Of a stretch of DNA of 64,000 nucleotides, positions 30,331 to 40,299 are shown in pieces; within the stretch, counting starts at the first letter, position 1, and each line of letters starts with the position of its first letter. The notes under the pieces were generated by a model that saw only the letters and a list, made by a program, of their open reading frames with translations, was not told the DNA's origin and searched no databases. Source of the DNA: Oegoconia quadripuncta (lineage: Eukaryota; Arthropoda; Insecta; Lepidoptera; Autostichidae); contig OX438750.1 of assembly GCA_949316235.1 (NCBI GenBank), positions 19,222,865 through 19,286,864 on the forward strand. The letters run 5' to 3'. The position numbers and the translations under genes are program-made.

Positions 30331-30790
30331 GTCGATGAGAATAATAGTTTTTACAATCATGATTTCAAGACGATATTGTGATGGTATACAAAATAAAGAT
30401 ATGGTTTTAGATTAATTATTTTAGAATGCTACCCTAGATCGTTGCATTACCGACAACAATCGGCGCGTGCGCACCACCGGTGCGTTCACAATGCAGCGGA
30501 AGACGCCGCCCTCGGCAGATGGCGCTCGCCCGGCTACTATCTTAAAACTGGTTTCTAATGAACGCAATTTTATTGACCTCACCATTTGTTGGATCAAGTT
30601 CAGCTTTTGATAGACCCGCGCACGTGGCATGGTTATGCGTGAATTATCACGGTTATAAAAAAGGATTGCGTTGATCAATTTTGATTAAGTCCGGGTAGAG
30701 CTTCGAAGTTGCTGTCCCTCTCTTTACTGAGTAGTTGGTATGTTTTTAGCAGTAAAACTAGGAGCTATAGTCCCCATCCATTTAATTACT
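30331..30790. promoter_or_regulatory. Unique GC-rich island, candidate regulatory block
   Basis: 30430-30690 is GC-rich amid AT-rich DNA, with GCGCACCACCGGTGCG (imperfect palindrome), CCGCGCACGTGGC (E-box CACGTG) and TTGATCAATTTTGATTAA. An 85-codon minus frame (30421-30678) exists but is unrecognised and has no splice sites. Regulatory DNA or a lost exon are both possible. Confidence 0.25.
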
Positions 30791-30794
30791 CGTA

Positions 30795-30930
30795 TTGAAT
30801 TCCGTGATGATAGGTTTTCCTGGAAGAGATCGCTGTTAGCGATAAGGCCGCCTAATTTGTAGTTTCTATAAGACATTCAAATTTACCTTCGTTATTTAAA
30901 CAATAAAGCGCACCTATTTGATTCATTGAT
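30795..30930 (+). mobile_element. CR1-type LINE 3' tail fragment
   Basis: TTCCTGGAAGAGATCGCTG, TTAGCGATAAGGCCGCC, AACAATAAAGCG and a (ATTG)n-like ending. Clearest copy of this tail family in the window. Confidence 0.7.
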
Positions 30931-32730
30931 TGAGGCCTTATAGTTACGCCATTTCTGTCTGTGTGTCTGCGTGTCACTGTCTGACAGCCGGCTCTTAACA
31001 TCAACTACCGTACCTCCTCACTGCTAAGGCATGAGCTGATGATGGATACAGAGAGTAAACTAGTGTCCTCCTCAACGGCTAACGCTACCATTAGCCGTAG
31101 CGGCTAGCTACAAAATGTTTATTCATTCTTCCAGGGTGTTGCAGTGATACTACCGTCCACATATGATTAACAATTCGGATAATTATAGGACGTTGAACTT
31201 TAAAATTTGTCCGAGAGACAGACATACACTTAGCAAATTGTCCACTTTTAGGAATCATAGGAAAAAAGTCATATGACGATTTCTGATGTTATTTTTATAG
31301 CTTAGTAAGTAAATATGTTTATATGTTTGATTCGATCCCCGCCGCGGATGGCGCTAAATTTATGAAGAAGCTAAGGCTAAAAGGTTTTTTTTATACATTT
31401 GCCTTAGGTGGCTGATAACTTAAGTATGCCTTGCCGATTTGTTGTAAGCTACGATACTAATTATCATCCTCAATTAATCTTAGTATTGATAATGAGTGCA
31501 AGCGCACTTACACAAAATTTTCCACAATTGCAGTGCATTTGTAATACATTTTCTTCAATTCAACAAGATAAGAAATGGCTAATAATTTTTTTTAGAAAAC
31601 TATACTGGGGACTCAACGACAGATTTTGAGGGAAATTCTATATCATATTACTATATTACCGACATGAAACAGTTATCTAATGGTTTAGCTACCTAAAACT
31701 TTTCTTAAACTTTTATCATCAATTAAATCATTTTTCACCAAAGCGTGTACAAGAACAGTGCTTAGTATTGTCATTGTAATAACAAAATCGTTCGTGACAA
31801 GAAGATGAGTATATTATTTCTGTAAAGTGTCACTGACCTGATATAGGGTTGAACTTCGTCAATTAATGAGATAAACCGATTTAGTATAACTTAGAAATGA
31901 TGAAAAAAAAAAAGATATATGTTCATTGATACTATTTAGAACACAGACTAAGAATTAGGATTATTAACGGATAGTCGGTCATTATGTCCCACCCAGTAAA
32001 AACAAATTAATTTCCGTTTAGCATAGCAGACGTGGCACGCGTCTGCGCACCTCACACACACACGGGCACACCAACACATCGATAGATAAGAACACGCGCC
32101 AAACTGAGTGCCGTAATGAAAGAGCCCTAAAACGAACCCTCGTACAAAGCGCACATCTTGTATTACACAGTTTTGTATAGAGAGGAAGTAGGAAGGCAGC
32201 TGGTGCTGACTTCTTTTTCTTCGATTCGGTAATGATGGTTTGTAGTGCATTGCGCTTTTGTTCCGCTGTCCTGTCGCGTGGCTTGGCGTATTATTTGGGT
32301 TCTAAGTAGGTGGAAACTGGAAAGGTGTGCCGTAACTGTACTGCGTCTCAAGATGTTTTGATAGAGAACTGGGGGGTTGACTGACGCACATTGCGATAGT
32401 GGAGACGTGTAATTATAATTCACGACAACGACCTCTTGCATCTTTAGTTAAAGAGAATATCTATGATTTTAATGGAAACATATTTAGGCTGGCTTTATGT
32501 GTACGAATGTTAATATACTGATAGTTTTAGTAGAGCGGGAATGTTTTGAAGTTTAAGTATTAATTTCTTCTGAAACAGCATGTTTAATGGCGAAAGGCCT
32601 CATATATGCGGTTAAGTTTTAAAGAAAGAAGTTTTTTGACACCATTATTGCTTAGTTCTACTTTATGAACACTCTACTGTTGTACTGTTTTAGCTAGAAC
32701 TAAAGTAATAACCATTTAAGCATTTAAAAC
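30931..32730. other. Mostly unique non-coding DNA
   Basis: No transposon recognised. 31048-31110 has AACGGCTAACGCTACCATTAG and GCCGTAGCGGCTAGC, partly self-complementary. 31948-32441 is open for 92-100 codons in overlapping minus frames with CA-rich text, but neither product is recognisable. Confidence 0.4.
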
Positions 32731-32734
32731 GAAA

Positions 32735-33110
32735 AAACCCGCCAGCATGCGATATTTTGCGAGAACTGATGCGAGATTTTCTAGCATCAAATGTACTGTG
32801 ATGACACTCTGGGGACAAAGTCGACTCTAACGACGTCTTGCATTTCAAAGTGAGTCAAGTCGATAAGGCTGCAGGAGGTAACATAGAAATCTACATAACG
32901 TACGACCGATTGGTGTAGTGGATAGTGACCCTGTCAGCGGAAACAACGTTTGTGGGTTATATATACGCGAGGGGTAAATGTTTGTGTGATGAATACGAAC
33001 ATTATGTAGTATCCATAGTACAAGCGTGTAAGTGTCCGAAATATTTATTATTATTATTGTATACACAAGAGAAACATTACCTTCTTTCCTGTGGCAATCG
33101 GGTATAAACT
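32735..33110 (+). repeat. Dispersed repeat E with SINE B inserted
   Basis: AACCCGCCAGCATG, GCATTTCAAAGTGAGTCAAG and GCTGCAGGAGGTAACATAGAA before the SINE; GAAACATTACCTTCTTTCCT and CAATCGGGTATAAA after it. Counterparts are at 36405-36600 and 41900-41995. No coding function. Confidence 0.6.
32903..33055 (+). mobile_element. SINE B, mutated B box
   Basis: Head CGACCGATTGGTGTAGTGGA is intact, but the B-box region reads GTGGGTTATATATACGCG instead of GGTTCGAATCCCGCG, so the pol III promoter is damaged. The 3' half is partly deleted. Inserted into repeat E. Confidence 0.8.
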
Positions 33111-33850
33111 ACGAATTAATGAAATACATGGTTTTGGGTGACGATGCCCAATCTGTACTACTTGTACTACACAGCGACTCGACTACAGCGGAGCCAAAAG
33201 GAGGGTAATGTATTCACCGCGCCTGTATGGCTGTGTGATACCACCCACAGCCTAAATATCACAATGATTTGGACAAAGTGTCGTTATATTCGAACAAGTC
33301 TGGGGAGTGGTATCGGGTATATGACGTCATGATAAATGCAATATGGCAGACGCTAGCAGAAATTTTGTCACAATTGACAATAAATAATTCTAGCACCCTT
33401 TCATGGGTATCAAATGATATGTTGTATATTTTTAAATGTAGTCGGGTTTGTATATGTAATTTTTAAGTTTTTGTTTTAAATACGAGTACGTACAGTCGAA
33501 GGCACGTAACAGTTAGAAGCTGACCGAGCGACGTTACTGGGAATGTGCCTGCAGAGTTTATACTCCGTATCGGTGGCCGTGCGGTCACCTGTACTGCAGG
33601 TACAGATAAGTAAAAAGGTATATTTTGTTATTATATTTTATTTATCTCTATAAGATATATCATTATTCATTATGCAAGGCATGCATGTATCGTTATCGAA
33701 CCGGTGTTTAAAGGATGAGATAATTTTTATTATTCTTCCATATTGAAGACTCGACGGTACAGAGATATGTTGTATACATATTGTACCATGATGGAGTAGG
33801 CAATTTTCAGGGATTTGTTAAATATTATTTTAACGCACGAGTTAGGAAGA
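33111..33850. other. Unique non-coding DNA
   Basis: 33480-33620 is GC-richer with short inverted pairs (GGTGGCCGTGCGGTCACC and CTGTACTGCAGGTACAG). No gene. Confidence 0.4.
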
Positions 33851-33859
33851 TTATGGGAA

Positions 33860-34304
33860 TTATAACAATTTGAAATTATGGCAAATCCACATTCTGAAAT
33901 GGTTATTTTTTTTCAAAGTTTATAGGTTTATTTCATAGGATCACTTGAATACTTTAAATTTTTTAATTTAATATTGAGTTCACAAAGTTGACTTCCCAGA
34001 GAAGAACGAGCAAGAAACTAAACGGTTGCAGATTTTAAGTAGGTTTTGGATTACATTGTGATTCGACAAAAAATATAAATAAATTATCGTTTAATTAGAT
34101 ATAATATGGCCGTGCCAAGTAAATAGTCAGAAAATTTATAATGGCTTTTTGTAAATAATTTTTGTTTTATGATGGTTTTGAATTGATTTAAAGGCAAACT
34201 TTAAATGCCGAAGACCATTATTATTAAAACCTGTACATTGCCCCTTAAATGACTTAGTGACTTTATGTAAACGACTTATATGAACAGCAAATGCATTTTT
34301 AACC
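33860..34304 (-). pseudogene. LINE D C-terminal remnant and 3' UTR
   Basis: The minus strand encodes, in shifting frames, AVHISRLHKVTKSFKGQC, a LPFKSFKTIIKQKL-like segment and FSDYLL, then the 3' UTR with GTTTCTTGCTCGTTCTTC. Same family as 23860, 45120, 50275 and 57775. Frameshifts show it is dead. Confidence 0.65.
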
Positions 34305-34422
34305 GCCGACGAAAAACGAGGGGTGTAATGTGTTTGACGTCGTTGTGTCCCGTCTTTTTCCGAACGTATCTCAGTAATTCCCGATCCGACATGATTGCGG
34401 TTTTTAATACTAAAGATTAAAG

Positions 34423-34532
34423 GGCCTCTTACACCATCCTAAATTCAGAGACTAATTCAGTACACATTGCTGGTTGCCAGCAATGTATGCCAAATTAGTC
34501 TGTGAATTTAGAATGGTGTAGGTAATAGGCCA
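34423..34532. mobile_element. Short palindromic MITE (about 110 bp)
   Basis: Left arm GGCCTCTTACACCATCCTAA and right arm ending TTAGAATGGTGTAGGTAATA-GGCC are imperfect inverted repeats over nearly the whole length, meeting at GCTGGTTGCCAGC. Non-coding. Confidence 0.7.
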
Positions 34533-34649
34533 GGGTAATTATCGAGGGGACAGGTTCTTAGCCTTTTTGTTGGAAATCTGTTAAGCTGTTTCGAAGATAT
34601 TTAGTTTTATGTCAGTTTTTTGGTGTAATTCGATGATATCATAGTCTTA

Positions 34650-34859
34650 GGCACTAGTCCCACTAAAAGGCGAGTAAGCGATTAGCTATCGACTATTTTC
34701 TCGCTCAAGAAACGAATAAAAGATAAAGATCCCTTGTCGGAAACCGAGAGAGATATATTTACAGTTCTTCGCCGGTAGTATAAACAGTTTTGTTAGTTTC
34801 TTTGAGCGAGAAAATAGTTAATCGCTAATCGCTTACTCGCCCTTGGTGGGATTAGTACC
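34650..34859. mobile_element. Foldback MITE with GGCACTAGTCCCAC ends
   Basis: The left arm GGCACTAGTCCCACTAAAAG...CGAGTAAGCGATTAGC...TTTTCTCGCTCAAGAAAC has a close inverted copy at the right (GTTTCTTTGAGCGAGAAAAT...GCTAATCGCTTACTCGCC...GTGGGATTAGTACC). About 64-bp arms, about 80-bp spacer. Confidence 0.8.
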
Positions 34860-34958
34860 TATATAATATACCTATTATAACGAGGGTTTACTATTTTTTT
34901 TAAGTTCTTAGCCATGTTTGATGGTAATCGGATTTAGCTTTTAATACAGTGTTTGGTC

Positions 34959-35169
34959 CAGTGGCGTGCCCTCCATACAGGCAGAAAGGAAATTGTAAGC
35001 TTTCCTCGAAATGCGTTGTCAAGATGATTCATACTGATGTGAACAGAAATATTTTCAACAGTAGCGAGGATTGCTACGAGTAAATTATTATCTTGTAGTT
35101 GTATTTTTTCTCATTTAATAGCAAATTTTATAATTCTGACTAATCTGTGACTAAACACTGTGCACACTG
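34959..35169 (+). mobile_element. hAT-like MITE, copy B
   Basis: Starts CAGTGGCGTGCCCTCCATAC and aligns with the reverse complement of 9041-9296 (CAGGCAGAAAG, GATTCATACTGATGTG, AATAGCAAATTTTATAATTC). It splits GTTTGGTC|GGTCTATCTG of repeat L, which is contiguous at 11010. Confidence 0.75.
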
Positions 35170-35260
35170 GTCTATCTGCATGATGTAATAATTTGTTTCC
35201 TCGGGGTTTTTCCAAATTTTCAATTTATAGTTATAGTTTTCTCCCACGTACCGAAAGTCT

Positions 35261-35628
35261 ATATAAGCATTTAAAATGACAAAGATCGGACGACGTTTAT
35301 CATATTATCGACATTTAACATCCGAAATTTGATACGTTACTAATCTAATCGGTCCCATATCATACCACTAATTCTAAGCAATAGGTGGTTAGGAATGAAA
35401 TAAATTGACCACTTAAAGTGTATCTACGGTGCGTGCACGCAATTTAGCACAATTAGTTCGCGCAATATCCTGTACGGAACCCTCTTCAGTGCTTGTCCGT
35501 ACCAGCACATCAAATTGTCTTCAGTTTGTATTTTTGCGTACTTCCTTCCCACTTCAATTTACTGCACTAGAGGGCCGCTTACATGAGTGCTACAAGTACT
35601 CGTTATGAATAATGTCATAAATATATAA
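35261..35628. other. Unique non-coding DNA
   Basis: Nothing recognised. A small GC-balanced patch lies at 35420-35520. Confidence 0.35.
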
Positions 35629-35897
35629 ATATCTTTGCTCATACCCATAGTGCCATCTAGTTCCATATATACTAAGCAACTAGGCTTGTATTACTGACAC
35701 CTGGTTGATATGATAAACATTTGTTTATTACAGTTCGTTTTTTTTTAATTAATGCATTTATATAAATGAGAAACATCCATAACTTGGGAACACACGGCTG
35801 TATTCACCACACAAACATATGCTCCTAGCTGGATTCGAACCCGCGACTTATTGGTATAGCAGTCAGAGTTTCTAACCACTACACCAAACAGGTCGTC
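35629..35897 (-). mobile_element. SINE C, near full length
   Basis: On the minus strand the head is GACCTGTTTGGTGTAGTGG with B box GGTTCGAATCCAGC, followed by the body and the 3' AACTAGATGGCACTATGGG-type end. Second complete copy besides 4553-4835. Confidence 0.85.
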
Positions 35898-36021
35898 ATC
35901 ACACTTAAGGGAAGATGAATCTTATGATGAATCGCATACACCCCTGAACCCTCTACCTATTTGGAAGATTGGCTATTTTATCTTAAGCAGTCAGAAACGT
36001 TTTTGTACCGTGGTCACAATA

Positions 36022-36352
36022 TTTTTTTATGCACGACGGGTTCGCACTTGATCTCAATCACACCTGATATTAAGTGAAGATGAGGTCGAAGGTGGAAGCG
36101 TATTGACCCGGAAACCCCAACATATTTGGGGGACTGGCTATCTTATGTCTGACAACCGGACCACAACAATGCTATTAACATTGCTGCTTGGCGGCAGATT
36201 TAGATAAAATGGTGGTAACTAGCCAGGCGGATATTTAAAATGCCCTACCACCAACCAAACCGAGTACTTAAACATGTACCCCGCTTGGGGATCAAACCCG
36301 CGACCTCCGAATCGTAAACTCAATGTTGTTTACATTGAGCCACGGGGGCGGT
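36022..36352 (-). mobile_element. SINE A, full length
   Basis: A tail at 36022-36028, all body blocks and the tRNA-like head (minus strand CCGCCCCCGTGGCTCAATG). The B box is slightly changed: GGTTTGATCCCCAAGCGG. Confidence 0.9.
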
Positions 36353-36404
36353 TGCTGCTTGGCTAAAAGGTTGGTATCTAGTCAGGCGATCATTTAATAA
36401 CTAT

Positions 36405-36600
36405 TTAAATATTTACAAAATAAAAAACCGCCATGTTGATTTGTTTACCATAAAATGTATCCAATGACATTCTAGGGAACAACACCTTGCACTTCAAAGT
36501 CAAGCAGTTTTGCCTACTGGAGGTAACATTGAAATCTAACATACATACATACATACACCGGAAAAACATTACCATTCTTTTTGGAGTATTCTGTGACAAC
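36405..36600 (+). repeat. Dispersed repeat E
   Basis: AAACCGCCATGTTGATTTG, CATAAAATGTATCCAATGAC, CTTGCACTTCAAAGTCAAGC, TTGCCTACTGGAGGTAACAT and an (ACAT)n tract at 36540-36556. Related to 32735-33110 and 41900-41995. Confidence 0.55.
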
Positions 36601-36955
36601 TTATGTTATTTCATCATTATTCTTATTAGTTAATTGTTACGTAGATCTATAGTTTTGGCATTTTTATTTTGCTTAAAATTACTTAATTTCTTTAGTTTGA
36701 CCTTTAATACTATGCAATTTAGACTCATTCATAAAGACTCGTATATTACCGGGGATTGTTTTTATTTTCATTGATATTTATGTAATGATAATGTAAAAGT
36801 AGCAATTTTATTGTAATATAATTAAAACGTTACCCATTATAACGATAACGATACATAATAAGAATCTTTATTTGGCATAAGTTTGGTATTAGTTTTCTGT
36901 GTATGAATTTGTAATAATGCTGTTGATTCTATGTAAATAAATAAATAAATAGTCG
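36601..36955 (+). mobile_element. AT-rich DNA ending in a (TAAA)n LINE-type tail
   Basis: 36860-36955 resembles 13390-13505 and ends in AAATAAATAAATAAATAG. No ORF. Likely 3' end of a LINE. Confidence 0.4.
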
Positions 36956-36957
36956 GG

Positions 36958-37022
36958 TAAAAATGCTCAACTACCAACTAAATCGAGTACTAAATATGTA
37001 CCCCGCTAGGAATTGAAAACGA
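36958..37022 (-). mobile_element. SINE A, middle fragment
   Basis: AAAATGCTCAACTACCAACT, AAATCGAGTACTAAATATG and TACCCCGCTAGG match the junction between body and head in full SINE A copies. Confidence 0.7.
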
Positions 37023-37029
37023 AACGACA

Positions 37030-37588
37030 TAAACCAAAGAGTCTCCTCTTTTTTGGAAGTCGGTTATAAAAACCATACAAATAAATAAAATATATAAATA
37101 AATATTTCGCATACTTACACCAATCTAGTCCCAAACTAGCAAAGCTTGTGTTATGGATCCTATACACCGTGTAACGGTTAAGTGTAGTCATATTTTAAGG
37201 GCTTGTTCTACCCATCAATACGAACAACTTTTACTATGGGGGCAACTTCGAAATCGCGAAAAAAAAATCAGCTGTTCCATAGAAAATTTCAATAACCTCC
37301 CGATGCAATGTATGAAACAGCTGATTTTTTTTTCGCGATTTCGAAGTTGCCCCCATAGTAAAAGTTGTTCGTATTGATGGGTAGAACAAGCCCTTAAAAT
37401 ATGACTACACTTAACCGTTACACCCTGTATAACGGATAAACATAAATAAATATTTATATAAACATCCATAACTCTGGAATAAATGTTCGTATTTATCACA
37501 CAAACATTTACCCCTCGCGGGATTCGAACCCGCAACCGTTGGTTTCGCTGACAGGGTCACTATCCACTATATCAATCGGTCGTCAAAT
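37030..37588 (-). mobile_element. SINE B split by a foldback MITE
   Basis: 37095-37155 is the 3' part (ACTTACACCAATCTAGTCCC, AAGCTTGTGTTATGGA). 37430-37588 is the 5' part with B box GGGATTCGAACCCGC and head end ATCAATCGGTCGTC. The two halves rejoin across 37165-37427. 37037-37075 holds a separate CTCCTCTTTTTTGGAAGTCG repeat end. Confidence 0.85.
37165..37427. mobile_element. Foldback MITE, about 117-bp arms, TA flanks
   Basis: 263 bp bounded by TA (37163-37164, 37428-37429). Almost the whole element is an inverted repeat: ends CACCGTGTAACGGTTAAG and CTTAACCGTTACACCCTG; arms continue through GGGCTTGTTCTACCC, ACTTTTACTATGGGGG and AAAATCAGCTGTT. The spacer is about 30 bp. CAGGGTGT-type ends and TA flanks resemble the 2503 MITE. 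The frames across it are mirror artefacts. Confidence 0.9.
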
Positions 37589-38079
37589 GGCCGAATTGAT
37601 TTCCTTCTCCTCTTTAAGTCGGTTAAAAAATAGTTTAGCTTTTACAAACCAGCAATGTTAAATTTAAATCTTACATAATTCGGTCAATTTTTGAGTAATT
37701 TTATTCGTTCGTTTTAAAAATCGATTCATAAAGATTAGTAGGTACTTGATGGCAAAGATTGATACCTGTATTGAACAATATTTGTAACTATAGATAGGTT
37801 TATTGTAGGTATTTATTAATGTAATTTGTTAGCGTCACTTTATATGATATCAAAAATAATAAATGCGTTGTCATCATCATGCGTTGTACTTAAATTATAG
37901 AGAAATTACAATTTTAATAATATACCTTCACTTCCGCAGGAACTATTAGTTAATCTGTGCCTTCACTCGCTAAGTTACCACGTAGTCGCATATGACAATA
38001 GAAAATTATTAGCTTTGGTCAATAATAACAGTCTACTAATACTAAAAAGAATACTAACGTTTAAAAAAACGAACGATGT
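37589..38079. other. AT-rich non-coding DNA
   Basis: 37600-37625 is a short CCTTCTCCTCTTTAAGTCGG repeat end. Otherwise nothing recognised. Confidence 0.4.
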
Positions 38080-38235
38080 TTTCCTTCACCGTTTAAGAGC
38101 AGTCGGATAAATGCACATAAGTAATTAAATTAAATTTAAAAACTTCTTGGTACATTGGCCTGCCTGGGAATCGAACCCGGACCTCCTAAATTGGGAAACG
38201 GCGTCTTAACCACTGAGCCACTAACGCTCCACGAG
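38080..38235 (-). mobile_element. SINE D (tRNA-derived)
   Basis: The minus strand reads AGTGGCTCAGTGGTTAAGAC (A-box region) and GGTTCGATTCCCAGGCAGG (B box), then an AT-rich body to AAACGGTGAAGGAAAACATC, a motif I know as widespread in lepidopteran repeats. The acceptor ends (GGAGCGT / AGGCAGGCC) do not pair, so it is a SINE head rather than a functional tRNA gene. Confidence 0.7.
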
Positions 38236-38289
38236 CGCAATTATGTAAGTAATTAAATTTAATATCGAACAGTTTACATTTGAATCATA

Positions 38290-38700
38290 ACCGATTTCAG
38301 TAAGATGTCGTTCTATATCTCCGGAGTGCATCATCAGATCTAAACCACATCACATTGGCGGTAAACCAATTGGCGGTAAACGGCTACCACCATCTTATCT
38401 AAATCTGCCACCAAACAGCAATGTTAATAGCATTGTTGTATTCCGGTTGTCAAAGATAAGATAACCAGTCCTCCAAATAAGATGAGGTTTCCGGGTCAGT
38501 ACGCTACCACCTTCGGCCTCATCTTCACTTAACATCAGGTGTGATTGAGGTCAAGTGCTAACCCTTAAAAAAACCCTATCAAACAAAAAATAATCATCAA
38601 AATCGGTCAAGAATTGACGAAAATATGGGTGAAGATAAATAAAAAAGAAGTACGAACATGGTAACTTCTCCTTTTTTGAGACGGTTAAAAAGTAACCAAG
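38290..38700 (+). repeat. Dispersed repeat F with SINE A inserted
   Basis: CCGGAGTGCATCATCAGATC and TAAACCACATCACATTGG before the SINE; CCCTATCAAACAAAAAATAA, TCATCAAAATCGGTCAAG and CTTCTCCTTTTTTGAGACGG after it. The same order is at 60120-60372 and 53275-53520. A widespread lepidopteran repeat, from memory. Confidence 0.7.
38381..38573 (+). mobile_element. SINE A, head missing
   Basis: CGGCTACCACCATCTTATC to GATTGAGGTCAAGTGCTAAC and an A-run. It lies within repeat F. Confidence 0.85.
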
Positions 38701-39047
38701 TTCGGTATAAAGAATCAAATGGGTGCCAAGTTGATATCTACAAATTCCCCTGAAGAAGGTATCGTTTAAAGTGATGAACAGATTGATGCCTATCGCTATC
38801 TCTGTTGTTAGTGAAATCAAGTTAAAAGACCTGTTAACAAATAGGTGATACCACTTATTACGCTTCATTTAGATATAAAAGAAATAGTAGATACGTTAGC
38901 TGTTACGAGTATATTACCAAAAATCGCGTGATCATTTATTGACTTTGATATGAAATTGAACGATATCAATGGAAAATTTTAGAGTGCCAATTTTAGATAT
39001 GTTTTACTTTAGTAGTAGGTAGTTACACAATATTTTCTTTTTTTCAG
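38701..39047. other. Unique DNA, putative intron upstream of the candidate exon
   Basis: No repeat recognised. Ends with a pyrimidine tract (39031-39044) and CAG at 39045-39047. Confidence 0.35.
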
Positions 39048-39095
39048 GAACCGATGAAGATGGTGAACCTTCAGGGAACAATGATGATAACGCAG
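39048..39095 (+). CDS. Candidate 48-nt internal exon
   Basis: Preceded by a strong polypyrimidine tract and CAG acceptor, followed by CAG|GTAAAT, a near-consensus donor. Length 48 nt is divisible by three. Two phases are open. With two bases completing a split codon it reads TDEDGEPSGNNDDNA, acidic, hydrophilic and of typical composition. In phase 0 it reads EPMKMVNLQGTMMITQ. I favour the acidic reading as a linker segment of a larger, perhaps alternatively spliced, protein. The host gene is not identifiable here and no neighbouring exon was found, so this remains a prediction. Confidence 0.4.
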
Positions 39096-39111
39096 GTAAA
39101 TATTGTTTGAA

Positions 39112-39414
39112 GAGTTAGTAGGTGCACTTTGACATTTTCCTCATTCATTATTATCTAGCCTACACTAATCTATCAAGCTTCTCTTTCAAGTCTTCTTGTA
39201 AACAGTTATAATGAGTTAGTAGGTGTACTTTCACATTTTCCTCATTCATTATTATCTAGCCTACACTAATCTACTAAGCTTCTCTTTCAACTCTTCTTGT
39301 AAACAGCTATAACGAGTTAGTAGGTGTACTTTCACATTTTCCCCATCTCATTATTATTTAGCCTACACTAAGTCACTAACCTTCTCTTTCAAGTTTTCTT
39401 ATAGACAGTCATAA
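39112..39414. repeat. Minisatellite, 3 units of about 101 bp
   Basis: Units start GAGTTAGTAGGTG at 39112, 39213 and 39314. Each holds ACATTTTCCTCATTCATTA, TCTAGCCTACACTAATC and CTTCTCTTTCAA. The first two differ by a few bases, the third is more diverged. It begins 17 bp after the candidate donor. Confidence 0.9.
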
Positions 39415-39439
39415 TAGTCAAGCGCTTTTTTGATAATTT

Positions 39440-39640
39440 TTAATGATTGACTGGCTACAATAGGTTCTGGAATTAAAATTCTCTAAATTATAGTGAAAGC
39501 CGTTTCAAAATTTTCGCCGTTTTTTTATGCATAGTTTAGAATATTCAAGCGTATAAATGGACAGAGGCAGATAGCGGCTAACTACTACTGGATACTATGG
39601 AGAGGCTAGAGATTCTAGTCCCATATTACGAACGAACCTT
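39440..39640 (+). mobile_element. Short retroelement-end fragment
   Basis: AATTAAAATTCTCTAAATTA, TAGTGAAAGCCGTTTCAAAA and GGACAGAGGCAGATAGCGGC resemble 44380-44480 (TTATCTAAATTATAGTGAAA, CCGTATCAAAATCCG). Class uncertain. Confidence 0.4.
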
Positions 39641-40222
39641 ATTACAAACCCAAAAATCTTTTGAAATGTCTCCAATGTCCATAGCAGTGCACTTGACTAA
39701 TATTAACCGCTTTTGAAGTGGATACATGTACCGTCCTAATAATGCAAAGTACCAGGACAGCAAAAGTTACTACGATGCTCCAGTTGGATGTCTTGCGGAA
39801 GCGCCGCTTACATACATTCTTCGTAGTTTCTCTCGTTTCATAAAGTGGCATTCAACTACAAATACACTTTATTGCGCAACAGAAAAGAAATCGTGTTATA
39901 ATGACCCTTAACCTTGCAGTTGCATAAGTTTTGCATAATTACATTTTGCTTGACACGTGTCATCGGTCAATTTAAACTCTTATCAAGTTATCATTGATAT
40001 TAGCGCGTTAATAACATGGTTATGTATGACAAATCTACTTGTAAGATAGATAGGTTTATGACATTTTATTATATCGGGCACGTAGGCTAATTACTTGTGG
40101 ATTTAGATATAATTATGTAATGCCTACTACGACTAAACTACATAATCATGTTATCCAAATAATACCTTGGGGTAAGACCAATACTTCTTTTTTCAAATGT
40201 GCAACATACCCACAGGATTGAA
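39641..40222. other. Mostly unique non-coding DNA with a LINE tail end
   Basis: 39860-39892 (ACACTTTATTGCGCAACAG) is the reverse of a CAATAAAGTGT LINE 3' end. The rest is unrecognised. Confidence 0.4.
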
Positions 40223-40224
40223 TT

Positions 40225-40290
40225 TACATCATCATCATATCAGCCGAAAGACGTCCACTGCTGGACAAAGGCCTTCCCCAAAGATCTCCA
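40225..40290 (+). repeat. CATCATCAT-headed repeat fragment
   Basis: CATCATCATATCAGCCGAAA, GACGTCCACTGCTGGACAAA and GGCCTTCCCCAAAGATCTCC. A very frequent lepidopteran repeat motif, from memory. It overlaps the end of the decayed RT ORF. Confidence 0.6.
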
Positions 40291-40299
40291 CAAAAGTGC

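Larger units (their letters stand above)
34305..35260 (+). repeat. Dispersed repeat L hosting three MITEs
   Basis: The repeat L text (CCGACGAAAAACGAGGGGTG, CGTATCTCAGTAATTC, ACAGGTTCTTAGCC, TTCTTAGCCATGTTTGATGG, GGTCTATCTGCATGATG, CTCGGGGTTTTTCCAAATTT) is interrupted at 34423-34532, 34650-34859 and 34959-35169. Compare 10535-11100. Confidence 0.7.

Noticed and set aside
37153..37535. 74- and 106-codon frames on opposite strands with near-identical C-termini
   Set aside because: Both arise from the palindromic arms of the MITE at 37165-37427.
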